Numbered from the stretch's first letter, positions 1 through 6,849 are shown. The stretch is DNA of 14,090 nt from Geobacteraceae bacterium (GCA_020201305.1 JAIVHC010000159.1:1-14090), one strand, 5' to 3'. The notes: generated from the letters alone by a model not told the origin. Numbers and translations are program-made.

Positions 1-7
1 TAGACAT
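1..7 (-). CDS. 5' end of a minus-strand gene cut by the window edge
   Basis: Only the start codon and one further codon are visible: ATG at 7-5 (complement) followed by TCT, so the protein begins Met-Ser. The call rests on an eight-base consensus Shine-Dalgarno, AGGAGGTG (complement of 20-13), placed 7 nt upstream of the ATG when measured from AGGAGG. It lies downstream of the permease gene on the same strand. It could be the second permease (DppC/OppC type) of that transporter, but the 275-nt gap is long for two subunits of one complex and the product cannot be identified from two residues. Confidence 0.5.
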
Positions 8-282
8 AAAAGCACCTCCTATGTTGAACTTAGCTCAGCTGGGGACTGGCATGATTGTTCCGGAACTAACCTTGCACCATACAAGCTCATCCCAAGGGGA
101 GGCCTAAGATACCGTTCAAATTCAAGGAACAATAAAGGAGAAAGGGATTTAATCTACGGATCAAAGTCAAAGCCCTTAGGGCGGACACAAATTCACCTTT
201 CTCCGCCAGCCCCGGCGTCCCGAGGCTAACATAGATTCAACCTGTTATTTCAAGATACAAGGGCGGGCTTTTTGCGACGCCA
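8..282. other. Non-coding gap with potential structured RNA (about 19-234)
   Basis: No convincing coding region lies here. The segment holds nested complementary arms: CTATG (19-23) with CATAG (230-234); TTAGC (30-34) with GCTAA (225-229); GGGG (41-44) and CTGGC (46-50) with GCCAG (205-209) and CCCC (210-213), base 45 bulged; CCTAAG (103-108) with CTTAGG (175-180); and a small GTTC/GAAC hairpin (114-130). An alternative helix, GGCGGA (180-185) with TCCGCC (202-207), uses bases that overlap two of these. Read on the minus strand this is a leader ending at a strong Shine-Dalgarno, which is the geometry of a regulatory 5' UTR. A plus-strand RNA is also possible. I recognised no known riboswitch core. 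No clear promoter was found. Confidence 0.4.
13..20 (-). promoter_or_regulatory. Strong Shine-Dalgarno for the edge gene
   Basis: Complement of 20-13 reads AGGAGGTG, a full match to the anti-Shine-Dalgarno of 16S rRNA. It has a 7-nt spacer between AGGAGG and the ATG at 7-5. Its first two bases (20 and 19) also belong to the 5' arm of a potential long-range helix with 228-234, so folding of the upstream region could affect access to this site. That coupling is inference. Confidence 0.55.
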
Positions 283-1257
283 TCAGCGTTTGCGAATACG
301 CGGATCCGCAAGGGCATATCCTACATCCGCAAGCATATTCCCCACCAGTGTCATCACTGCGCCGATTACCAGGATTCCCATAATCAAAGGGTAATCACGC
401 ATCATGACGCCATCGTAAAAAAGTTTGCCCATTCCGGGGATGGCAAAAATACTCTCGAAGATCACACTTCCGCCGATCAGCCCGGGCACTGCAAGACCCA
501 GTATAGTGATCAGCGGTAACAATGCGTTGCGGAGCGCGTGCTTACCGATTACCACCCTCTCCGGCAACCCCTTGGCTCGTGCCGTAAGTATATAGTCCTG
601 TCGGATCACGTCGAGCATATTGGAGCGCATATAACGTGAGAACCCTGCGAGACCACCAATGGCGGAAATAAACACCGGCAGAATCAGATGGTGTCCGATA
701 TCGAGTATCTGCTCGCCGGTGGAGAGGTATTCATGCCCGAACGATTTGATACCCGAAACCGGAACCAGCCCCATATATACTCCAAGCCAGTCCATCAACA
801 ATAACGCGAGCCAGAATGAGGGGGCGGCAAAACCGATGAATACCAACAACGTAGTGGTGCGGTCAAACCAGGTGTCGCTTTTAACAGCTGAGATAACCCC
901 TAAGGGTACTGCCGTAAGGACAATTAATCCCATGGAGAGCAGGTTTATCATAAGGGTAATGGGGAGACGTTCCATGATTTTATCCCACACCGGGCGTCGA
1001 TCCTGGGAGAAGGAACGTCCGAAATCGAGCTGCACCAGACGCTTCAGCCATGTGCCATATTGCACCAGAAGCGGATCATCCAGGCCGTATTCCGTACGCA
1101 GGCGCTCTTCGAGTTCCGTACCCGCGTCCGGGTTCATCTCGGTCTGCAGATCGGTGGGATCTCCAGGTGCGAGGTGGATCACCACAAATGAAATCAGAGT
1201 GATTCCCAACAACAGCGGCACCATGTGCAGCAGTTTTTTGGCCATATATACAAACAT
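283..1257 (-). CDS. Dipeptide/oligopeptide ABC transporter permease, DppB/OppB type
   Basis: Inner-membrane permease subunit of a peptide/nickel-class ABC importer, 324 aa, the usual length. The N-terminus carries the family pattern of a first membrane helix (about 9-30) ending in HLAPGDP. GRSFSQDRRPV (80-90) follows, then about five more hydrophobic segments (near 101-124, 135-157, 191-208, 244-268 and 290-315). The cytoplasmic EAA loop that contacts the ATPase is clear at 221-246 (TARAKGLPERVV, then ALRNAL), and FESIFAIPGMGKL (267-279) is also typical. The start at 1257 is 23 nt after the stop of the substrate-binding protein gene. The only visible ribosome site is a GGAG 17 nt away, too far to be convincing, so translational coupling is possible and Met5 is an alternative start. 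Neither a partner permease nor ATPases are in the window. Confidence 0.93.
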   Translation of the reverse strand: MFVYMAKKLLHMVPLLLGITLISFVVIHLAPGDPTDLQTEMNPDAGTELEERLRTEYGLDDPLLVQYGTWLKRLVQLDFGRSFSQDRRPVWDKIMERLPITLMINLLSMGLIVLTAVPLGVISAVKSDTWFDRTTTLLVFIGFAAPSFWLALLLMDWLGVYMGLVPVSGIKSFGHEYLSTGEQILDIGHHLILPVFISAIGGLAGFSRYMRSNMLDVIRQDYILTARAKGLPERVVIGKHALRNALLPLITILGLAVPGLIGGSVIFESIFAIPGMGKLFYDGVMMRDYPLIMGILVIGAVMTLVGNMLADVGYALADPRIRKR

Positions 1258-1280
1258 CGGCTACAATCCATTATCTCCGG

Positions 1281-2936
1281 TTAGCGTTTATACTTTTGCT
1301 GCTCTTCCGGTACATACCACTCGTTGAAGTTGTGCATAATCCCCGCCGGGGCCTCTTCAATGCCGTGAAAACGCCGCGCCACCACCGGAAGCGAATCAGG
1401 CACGTATAAAAAGGTGTAGGGTTGGTCCTGGGCCAGAATCTCCTGCAAACGGTGGTAGATGGGACGGCGCTCTTCAATGGGAAGTACCCGCCGACCCTGT
1501 TCGAGGAGCTGGTCCACTTCGGCATTGCTGTAGGCGACAAAGTTGAGCTCACGCGCCCCTGTCTTACTCGAGTGCCAGATGTTGTAGCCATCCGGGTCAA
1601 CAGGGATGGTCCATCCCAGAATGGTCGCATCGAATTTGCCAGGGTGGATAAACTCCTTTAAGAATGATGCCCATTCAACGACTCTAAGCTTTACCTGTAT
1701 CCCCACTTCCTGCAGGCGGCGCTGGATAATCTCCCCCGCTTTGATACGCTGGTCATTACCCTGATTGGTCAGAATAGTGAACTCGAATCTGTGCCCATCC
1801 TTTTCCCGCACTCCATCACCATCCACATCCTTCCACCCCACCGCATCCAGAAGAGCACGCGCCTTGTCCGGCGCATAGGGATAGCGCGGCACATCCGGAT
1901 TGTAGGGCCAGCTTCCGGGTTTATATGGACCGGTGGCCGGCTGCCCCAGCCCCAGCAATACTCCATCGACAATCTCCTGTTTGTCGATGGCATACGCTAT
2001 CGCGTGGCGCACCCGTTTATCCTGAAACATAGGCTTGCGCAAGTTGTAGCCGAGATAGGTATATGCAAAAGCAGGATAGCGATACTTATTGAAGCGGCGC
2101 TTGAATGCCGGGGTGTCAGTCTGGCGCGCATACTGCAGAGGGGTCAGCCCCATATAGTCAAGCCCGCCGGACTGGAGTTCGAGAAACATGGTAGTAGTAT
2201 CGGGGACAATGCGATACACGATGCGCTTGATATAGGGAGCCCCTTCGAAGTAGTCCTCGTTTCGCTCCAGTACAATCTGCTCCCCCGGATTCCACTTCAC
2301 AAAGCGAAACGGCCCCGTACCCACCGGGTTACGTGCAAGTTCGGATGTGGTTATATCCTTCCCTTCGAGCAAATGCTTGGGGCAGATCCCCATGGCCCAG
2401 CTCACCAGCGCCGGGGCCAGGGGTTGTGCGTAGCGTACCTTGAACGTATACGGATCGGGGGCACTGGCCTGCTCCACCTGCTTGTAACGTTCAGCATATG
2501 CCGTAGGTGTATCCGGATCGATCATGAGCTGATAAGTAAACAGCACATCTGCCGAGGTAAACGGCTCCCCATCGTGCCAGGTAACATCCCGGCGCAGATT
2601 AAAGGTTATCTCGCGCCCATCATCGGAGATCTCCCATGATTCTGCGAGATCCCCTTCGAAGCGCATATCTTTGTCGTAGCGGATCAAGCCGTTATAGACA
2701 TGTCCGCTTATAGTGGACGATGAGGCATCTGACGCCAGGGGGGGAATCAGATTACTCGCATCCCCGATGGTACCCATGATGATGGTGTCTCCATAGGCCA
2801 CCCCAGTGTGCTCGCCCCCCTCTGTTGCAATGAATTCACTCTCCCGACATCCGCCGGCTAGGGTCAGCACGACACTCAGAAGAATAAGGCATATCAGCCG
2901 CGGCGAGGCTCGCAGTCCAAAAACAATCCAGCGCAT
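1281..2936 (-). CDS. Peptide ABC transporter substrate-binding lipoprotein (SBP_bac_5 family)
   Basis: Lipid-anchored binding protein that would deliver peptides or a similar solute to the adjacent permease; 551 aa, normal for the DppA/OppA class. The signal peptide (1-29) ends in a canonical lipobox, LAGG before Cys30. Family landmarks follow: an N-terminal block around LAESWEISDDGREITFNLR, WHDGEPFTSADVLFTYQ, then VRHAIAYAIDKQEIV and the PGSWPYNPDVPRYPY segment. A DVDGDGVREKDG stretch resembles a calcium-binding-type loop often seen at this place in the family. The ATG at 2936 is chosen because GAGGAG sits 10 nt upstream, only 4 nt separate it from the previous stop, and it gives the lipoprotein signal. 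An in-frame start at 3047 would add 37 residues lying entirely over the upstream gene. The substrate cannot be deduced. Confidence 0.94.
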   Translation of the reverse strand: MRWIVFGLRASPRLICLILLSVVLTLAGGCRESEFIATEGGEHTGVAYGDTIIMGTIGDASNLIPPLASDASSSTISGHVYNGLIRYDKDMRFEGDLAESWEISDDGREITFNLRRDVTWHDGEPFTSADVLFTYQLMIDPDTPTAYAERYKQVEQASAPDPYTFKVRYAQPLAPALVSWAMGICPKHLLEGKDITTSELARNPVGTGPFRFVKWNPGEQIVLERNEDYFEGAPYIKRIVYRIVPDTTTMFLELQSGGLDYMGLTPLQYARQTDTPAFKRRFNKYRYPAFAYTYLGYNLRKPMFQDKRVRHAIAYAIDKQEIVDGVLLGLGQPATGPYKPGSWPYNPDVPRYPYAPDKARALLDAVGWKDVDGDGVREKDGHRFEFTILTNQGNDQRIKAGEIIQRRLQEVGIQVKLRVVEWASFLKEFIHPGKFDATILGWTIPVDPDGYNIWHSSKTGARELNFVAYSNAEVDQLLEQGRRVLPIEERRPIYHRLQEILAQDQPYTFLYVPDSLPVVARRFHGIEEAPAGIMHNFNEWYVPEEQQKYKR

Positions 2937-2940
2937 AGGT

Positions 2941-3726
2941 TCAGAGCTCCTCAAGGGGTACCGTCTCCACACCGGCACGTACCTTGATCTCGAAAAAATC
3001 AGCTTCAAAAGCGGGGTTGAGTTGGACATCTTCGAGTTCGATATCAAGTTCGAGCTCCTGCGACGGCATCGCCAGTGTCATGTTACGCGGAAACATCTCC
3101 CCCGTACTCCCTGTGGCTGACACTGCGGCATATGCAATACTGAACACCACCTGCCCCAACTCGCGATACGTAATGCGTTGCACCTGGTCTGCAGTAAAAT
3201 GAACCACATACTCCTGCTGTTCAGAAAGAACAAAGCGCAGACTGTTGCCCTCTCCCCTCTCTAGCTGTGCCAGTTGTAGCACCCCGGGTGGCAGGCGCAG
3301 CAACAATAGCGCCACCATATCCGCCGGCATCAGTGGCACATACGCAAACTGCTCCATGCGAGCGCGCGTTGCCATGCCGCGATACAAGGTCTTCCGGCTC
3401 GGGACATAGGCCTCGAGATCAGCTCCATCCGCGTTGAGAAGTACAAGCATCTGCCCCATAAAGTTAAACACTTCAGCGCGCAACCGATACGGCGCCTGGA
3501 CGTGAAGTGCCTGGGTGGAACCCTGTTTATCCTTGCCACGGCTTAAATGTACCTCTGCGAGGGCCTGTAGACTGGTATGGGCATATGAACGCTCCATGAT
3601 CTCCAACATCTGCGCGCTACTCAGCTCTGATACCGGAGCCTCCACCACCGGTGGTGAAGAAACCCGGGCACAGCCGACCACCAGAAATACCAGCCCCGCC
3701 AGGATACCTGCCCGCCCAACTTGCAT
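2941..3726 (-). CDS. Outer-membrane lipoprotein with LolB/DUF4292-like pattern
   Basis: About 261 aa. The N-terminus is a compact lipoprotein signal with lipobox LVVG before Cys19. The mature part alternates beta-strand-like segments in the order seen in the LolA/LolB/DUF4292 fold: a weak strand (ALAEVHLSRG), APYRLRAEVFNFMGQMLVLLNADG, a YRGMATRARMEQ segment, a hydrophobic LPPGVLQL turn, and terminal paired strands (LELDIELEDVQLN, FFEIKVRAG). LolB inserts lipoproteins into the outer membrane; whether this protein does so is inference from a fold-level resemblance. The ATG at 3726 is preferred because GAGG lies 6 nt upstream and the signal is compact. An in-frame ATG at 3792, 5 nt after the upstream stop, would add 22 residues but has poorer ribosome-site spacing. 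It sits 4 nt upstream of the binding-protein gene. Confidence 0.7.
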   Translation of the reverse strand: MQVGRAGILAGLVFLVVGCARVSSPPVVEAPVSELSSAQMLEIMERSYAHTSLQALAEVHLSRGKDKQGSTQALHVQAPYRLRAEVFNFMGQMLVLLNADGADLEAYVPSRKTLYRGMATRARMEQFAYVPLMPADMVALLLLRLPPGVLQLAQLERGEGNSLRFVLSEQQEYVVHFTADQVQRITYRELGQVVFSIAYAAVSATGSTGEMFPRNMTLAMPSQELELDIELEDVQLNPAFEADFFEIKVRAGVETVPLEEL

Positions 3727-3797
3727 ACCCATCCTCTTCAGTAACAAAAGGATGCTGCGTACCGACACGGATACACCGGAAGTTAATACCATTACAC

Positions 3798-5126
3798 CTA
3801 TCTTTCCACAGAATCGGGGTTAAGTTTGCTCCGTAACTTTTTGTTATTATGCAGCAATTCCAGATATTTTATATGCACTTCTTCAGCCTCTGCCCTTTGT
3901 CCCATAGCGCGGTACAGATCACCGAGGTGTTCCAGAATCTGCGCATCCTGGGGTTGCATATCATGCGCCAGGCGCAGATGTTCGAGGGCTTCGGCATAGC
4001 GTTCCAATTTGACATACACCCACCCCAGAGTGTCGTGAAACTCCGCACGTGGTTCCTGCTCCAGCGCGGTTTGTGCCAGGGTAGCTGCGTGTTCGAGATT
4101 CTGTTCCGTTTGCGCATACAAATACGCAAGGTTGTTGAGCACCTCTATATCGTCCGGACGTTGTAGTGCTACCTGCTCCATGTGTTTAATCGCTGCCGCG
4201 TACTCTCCCAGCATGGCATACAGCAAACCCAGCCGGTTTTTCAACTCCACACTGTCGGGATATTTCTCCACCCCATGTTCCAGCGCGGTTACTGCTGCAG
4301 GGTTGTCCTCCTCCAGGATGTGCAGATAGCTCAAGTGCTGATACATAAGTGGATCCGACACTCCGAGATCCAGCAACTCATCCAAAGCTCCGATCGCATC
4401 CCTGTTGTAGCCCACCATATGGTAGAGCCCGGCAAGATGAAGCAGGGCATCGGTGTAGGGATCACCATTATCCACCTGACCATTATCCACCTGCTGTAAT
4501 GCCGCAATGGCATCATACCACTGGCGTTGGTGTGCTAGCGCCTTCCCCAACCACAGCCACGCCAGGGAATTGAACTCCAGCGCTTCTGCGGCAGCGCGCA
4601 ATTCAGGCACCGCACCCGCATACTGCTCCCGTTGCAACAGTGCGTAACCGTACAGCAGACGCAGAGGTATACTTTCTTCGCGCGCAAGGGAAGAACTTAA
4701 CACATCCGCTGCTGCCGCGTATTCATGCTGTTCCAGCAGCAACTCCGCCTGCAGGTATTCAAATTCCTGCACGTTGTGCTCCAGAGTCTGCGCCGCCGTA
4801 CGGTACAGATCCAGGGCACGCGTGAATTCGTGCCGTTCTTCCAATACCCGTCCCAGCTCAAAATAAGCCACCGGCTTATCCGGGGCAAGATCGATAAGGG
4901 TCTGCAGAGTTCTGGTGGCTTCAGCATTTATCTCAGCACTGTGGAGGCGGACCACAGCATCATGGGGTGCTCCCTTGGTAGCATCCTGCTTAATATGTGG
5001 CGCAGCACATCCCCAGGCGCCGAGCGCGAGCATGCCCAGGAGCAACCAGAACCGCAGGTGCGCGTAAAGCGCCGCGCAGCGGGCTACACGCGTCCCGACA
5101 CAAAGTTTAGTTGCACGTATAAACAT
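3798..5126 (-). CDS. TPR-repeat lipoprotein
   Basis: A 442-aa protein with a long, basic N-terminus, a hydrophobic helix and a lipobox-like LGAWG before Cys40 (Trp at -2 is unusual). From about residue 75 to 430 it consists of tetratricopeptide repeats, for example AYFELGRVLEERHEFTRAL, LYAMLGEYAAAIKHMEQVAL and LYRAMGQRAEAEEVHIKYLE. TPR arrays are protein-binding scaffolds, so a role assembling an envelope complex is likely, but no partner is identifiable. The ATG at 5126 has GGAG 9 nt upstream. A TTG at 5156 would give a longer form without such a site. It is the first gene of the leftward set, 71 nt before the LolB-like gene (5 nt if that gene starts at 3792). Residues 212-221 are a perfect duplication of QVDNG. 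Confidence 0.88.
   Translation of the reverse strand: MFIRATKLCVGTRVARCAALYAHLRFWLLLGMLALGAWGCAAPHIKQDATKGAPHDAVVRLHSAEINAEATRTLQTLIDLAPDKPVAYFELGRVLEERHEFTRALDLYRTAAQTLEHNVQEFEYLQAELLLEQHEYAAAADVLSSSLAREESIPLRLLYGYALLQREQYAGAVPELRAAAEALEFNSLAWLWLGKALAHQRQWYDAIAALQQVDNGQVDNGDPYTDALLHLAGLYHMVGYNRDAIGALDELLDLGVSDPLMYQHLSYLHILEEDNPAAVTALEHGVEKYPDSVELKNRLGLLYAMLGEYAAAIKHMEQVALQRPDDIEVLNNLAYLYAQTEQNLEHAATLAQTALEQEPRAEFHDTLGWVYVKLERYAEALEHLRLAHDMQPQDAQILEHLGDLYRAMGQRAEAEEVHIKYLELLHNNKKLRSKLNPDSVER
4464..4493 (-). repeat. Perfect 15-bp tandem duplication inside the TPR gene
   Basis: Plus-strand unit ACCATTATCCACCTG occurs twice without a mismatch (4464-4478 and 4479-4493). On the coding strand it duplicates five codons, QVDNG-QVDNG, residues 212-221 of the TPR protein. 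The length is a multiple of three, so the frame is kept. The extra residues fall between helices, where a TPR array tolerates insertions. Perfect identity points to recent replication slippage. Confidence 0.9.
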
Positions 5127-5176
5127 ATATGATTTCTCCAACACATCTGGATGCAAATAGCTGCATTTATTTAAAC

Positions 5177-5205
5177 TTGACCCTGATCTGCTCCATGGAT
5201 ACTAT
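5177..5205 (+). promoter_or_regulatory. Probable sigma70-type promoter for the aminotransferase gene
   Basis: TTGACC (5177-5182) and TACTAT (5200-5205) are separated by 17 nt, matching the TTGACA and TATAAT consensus at five and four of six positions. Transcription would begin near 5212 and give a leader of about 80 nt before the ATG at 5291. The interval 5127-5290 separates divergent genes, so it must also hold the promoter of the leftward operon. I found no equally good minus-strand match. Confidence 0.5.
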
Positions 5206-5290
5206 CGAACCGCGTTTCATCATGTAACACAAATTGCTAAAAATGATACATACCGTTGACATTATTCGAGAATATACATGGAGTAGTTAC

Positions 5291-6490
5291 ATGGCTATAG
5301 CCACTAAGATACAGACATGCATTAAACAGTCATCCTGGATCCGCAAGATGTTTGAAGAGGGTGACCGCCTGCGCACTCAATTCGGTGCTGAAAATGTGTT
5401 CGACTTCACCATCGGTAACCCCGCAGTTGAACCACCCGCCGCATTCAAACACGCCCTGCAGGAGCTTGCCAACAACCCTGTTCCGGGGATGCACCGTTAC
5501 ATGAGCAATGCCGGATACCCGGAAACCAGAACAGCGGTAGCGCAACATCTGAACAAATCGAGCTCCCAGGCATTAAAGGCGGAACACGTTATTATGACCT
5601 GCGGTGCCGGGGGTGCCTTGAATGTTGCTCTCAAGACTATCCTCAATCCGGGCGAAGAGGTGGTTATTCTCGCGCCCTATTTCGTGGAATACAAGTTCTA
5701 TATCGATAACCACGGCGGCACCCCGGTTGTGGTGGAAACCTGTGCGGAAACATTCCTCCCCGATGTGGACGCCATTGCCAACGCTATCACAGCACGCACC
5801 AGAGCAATTATCCTCAATTCACCCAACAACCCCACCGGGGTTATCTATCCGGCGCACATTCTGGATGCCATTAACACCGTGCTCGAACAGAAACAGCGCG
5901 AACACGGCAGCGCCATCTACGTAATCTCTGACGAACCATACGCCAGACTAGCATACGATAATTCCACGGTGCCATGCATTTTCAATCATATCGCCAACTC
6001 CGTTCTGGCAACATCACATTCCAAGGACCTTGCCCTCCCGGGCGAACGCATCGGTTATCTCGCGATAAATCCGGCGCTGGAAGAGGTAAACACTTTTATC
6101 GAAGGCGCAGTGTTCAGCAATCGGGTTCTGGGGTTTGTAAACGCTCCGGCGTTGATGCAGCGCCTTATTGCCGGACTCCAGAATGAAAGCGTGGACATTG
6201 CGGCATATGAACAGAAGCGCAACCTGCTGTATACCAATCTTAGCGCCCTGGGCTTCAGCATGGTCAAGCCAGAAGGCGGATTCTACCTCTTCCCTGCATC
6301 ACCGCTGGAAGACGATGCGGAATTTGTAAAAATGGCGCAGGAGGAGAAGATACTCCTTGTTCCAGGACGAGGCTTTGGCGCACCGGGCTATTTCCGTATC
6401 GCGTACTGCATCGATCTCGACATCATCGAGCGCAGCATGCCCGCGTGGGAACGTCTCGCAAACAAGGTAGGAATACATAAAAACGGCTAG
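5291..6490 (+). CDS. PLP-dependent class I/II aminotransferase
   Basis: A 399-aa fold-type I aminotransferase that would move an amino group between an amino acid and a 2-oxo acid in the cytoplasm. Visible landmarks are IGNPAVEPP (41-49) at the substrate-entry region, GAGGALNVALK (105-115), NSPNNPTGVIYP (176-187) with the cofactor-contacting Asn, SDEPYARLAY (213-222) with Asp214 for the pyridine nitrogen, SHSKDLALPGERIGY (242-256) with probable Schiff-base Lys245, and FRIAY (368-372) with Arg369 for the substrate carboxylate. The ATG at 5291 is chosen for GGAG with a 7-nt spacer. TTG 5234 and ATG 5243 are in frame but lack such sites. Exact substrate is unknown, since aspartate-, alanine- and aromatic-type enzymes share these motifs. 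It appears to be its own transcription unit. Confidence 0.9.
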   Translation: MAIATKIQTCIKQSSWIRKMFEEGDRLRTQFGAENVFDFTIGNPAVEPPAAFKHALQELANNPVPGMHRYMSNAGYPETRTAVAQHLNKSSSQALKAEHVIMTCGAGGALNVALKTILNPGEEVVILAPYFVEYKFYIDNHGGTPVVVETCAETFLPDVDAIANAITARTRAIILNSPNNPTGVIYPAHILDAINTVLEQKQREHGSAIYVISDEPYARLAYDNSTVPCIFNHIANSVLATSHSKDLALPGERIGYLAINPALEEVNTFIEGAVFSNRVLGFVNAPALMQRLIAGLQNESVDIAAYEQKRNLLYTNLSALGFSMVKPEGGFYLFPASPLEDDAEFVKMAQEEKILLVPGRGFGAPGYFRIAYCIDLDIIERSMPAWERLANKVGIHKNG

Positions 6491-6505
6491 TTGTAAACTG
6501 TACTG

Positions 6506-6533
6506 GTGACAAATAATTCAAACGAGTTATAAT
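6506..6533 (+). promoter_or_regulatory. Sigma70-type promoter for the RNase E leader
   Basis: GTGACA (6506-6511) and a perfect TATAAT (6528-6533) are separated by 16 nt. Start of transcription would be near 6540, giving an untranslated leader of about 364 nt before the RNase gene. The promoter begins only 15 nt after the aminotransferase stop, and no terminator is visible between, so read-through is possible. Confidence 0.65.
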
Positions 6534-6681
6534 CCTCCCACCGGAATTTCAGATTTTTCTCTGCCGTTGTCTGTGCCCTGCTCTTTAAGAACAGATAGCG
6601 GCGAGAGGCACACCCACTTATCCTGCCTATGCATTCACAGTGCAGTAAAGCGCAGTGATACGTGTTAGGAGCAATTTTTAC

Positions 6682-6757
6682 CAGGTCTGAACCGCGAAGG
6701 CAGGGCGTGACCAACCAATCCGCCCGAATCTGCCCCCATTGACCTGTAATCGCGGTT
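6682..6757 (+). other. Crossing helices in the RNase E leader (pseudoknot or switch)
   Basis: Two exact complementary pairs interleave in the order 1-2-1'-2'. CAGGTC (6682-6687) matches GACCTG (6741-6746), and AACCGCGA (6690-6697) matches TCGCGGTT (6750-6757). Between them a hairpin is closed by GGCAG (6699-6703)/CTGCC (6730-6734) and GGCG (6704-6707)/CGCC (6721-6724). The interleaving means either a pseudoknot or two mutually exclusive folds. The pairs are seen in the sequence; the folded state is inference. Confidence 0.5.
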
Positions 6758-6788
6758 TGAAGTGCCGTTGATGAAGGAGCTTGCGACT

Positions 6789-6821
6789 ATGCAGGCCCTT
6801 ACCTGCACTTCAGATTATTAA
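6789..6821 (+). CDS. Possible 10-codon upstream reading frame in the RNase E leader
   Basis: ATG at 6789 opens a frame for MQALTCTSDY ending at TAA 6819-6821. AGGAG (6775-6779) is 9 nt upstream, a usable ribosome site. An in-frame ATG at 6771 would lengthen it to 16 codons but lacks such a site. The ATG overlaps the left arm of a TGCAGG/CCTGCA hairpin. A frame this short arises easily by chance. It is listed because a good ribosome site falls inside a leader, where translation could influence folding. Confidence 0.2.
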   Translation: MQALTCTSDY

Positions 6822-6828
6822 TTTTCGT

Positions 6829-6849
6829 ACCTCCCATCAGTGGTGAGGT
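6829..6849 (+). other. Leader hairpin upstream of the RNase E start
   Basis: ACCTCCCA (6829-6836) pairs with TGG-T-GAGGT (6841-6849) around a TCAG loop, giving eight base pairs with one bulged T at 6844. It lies 55 nt upstream of the start codon. There is no T-run after it, so it is not an intrinsic terminator. A recognition or cleavage element in an autoregulated leader is one possibility. Confidence 0.5.

Noticed and set aside
41..234. 6S RNA on either strand of the left gap
   Set aside because: The minus strand carries a CCAGTCCCC stretch and the plus-strand 3' half has GACACA-TTCACC-like and CAGCC-CGGCG-like words reminiscent of E. coli 6S as I remember it, and the rod-like folding is similar. 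But the two resemblances are on opposite strands, the length (about 216 nt) is above usual and no promoter is visible, so I do not call it. A covariance-model scan would decide.
255..282. Intrinsic terminator after the permease gene
   Set aside because: GGGCGGGCTTTTT on the plus strand looks like a terminator 3' half, but no matching 5' arm lies next to it. On the minus strand no GC hairpin followed by a T-run is seen.
2937..3047. Longer start at 3047 for the substrate-binding protein
   Set aside because: It would overlap the upstream lipoprotein gene by over 100 nt and bury the lipoprotein signal peptide. ATG 2936 has GAGGAG and a clean signal.
5256..5278. Promoter using the perfect TTGACA at 5256-5261
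   Set aside because: No -10-like hexamer occurs 16-18 nt downstream. TATACA at 5273-5278 is only 11 nt away. The TTGACC/TACTAT pair at 5177-5205 fits better.
6671..6705. Signal recognition particle RNA
   Set aside because: TTTACCAGGTC resembles the start of the conserved 4.5S RNA core, but the essential GGAAGCAGCC-like loop region is absent.
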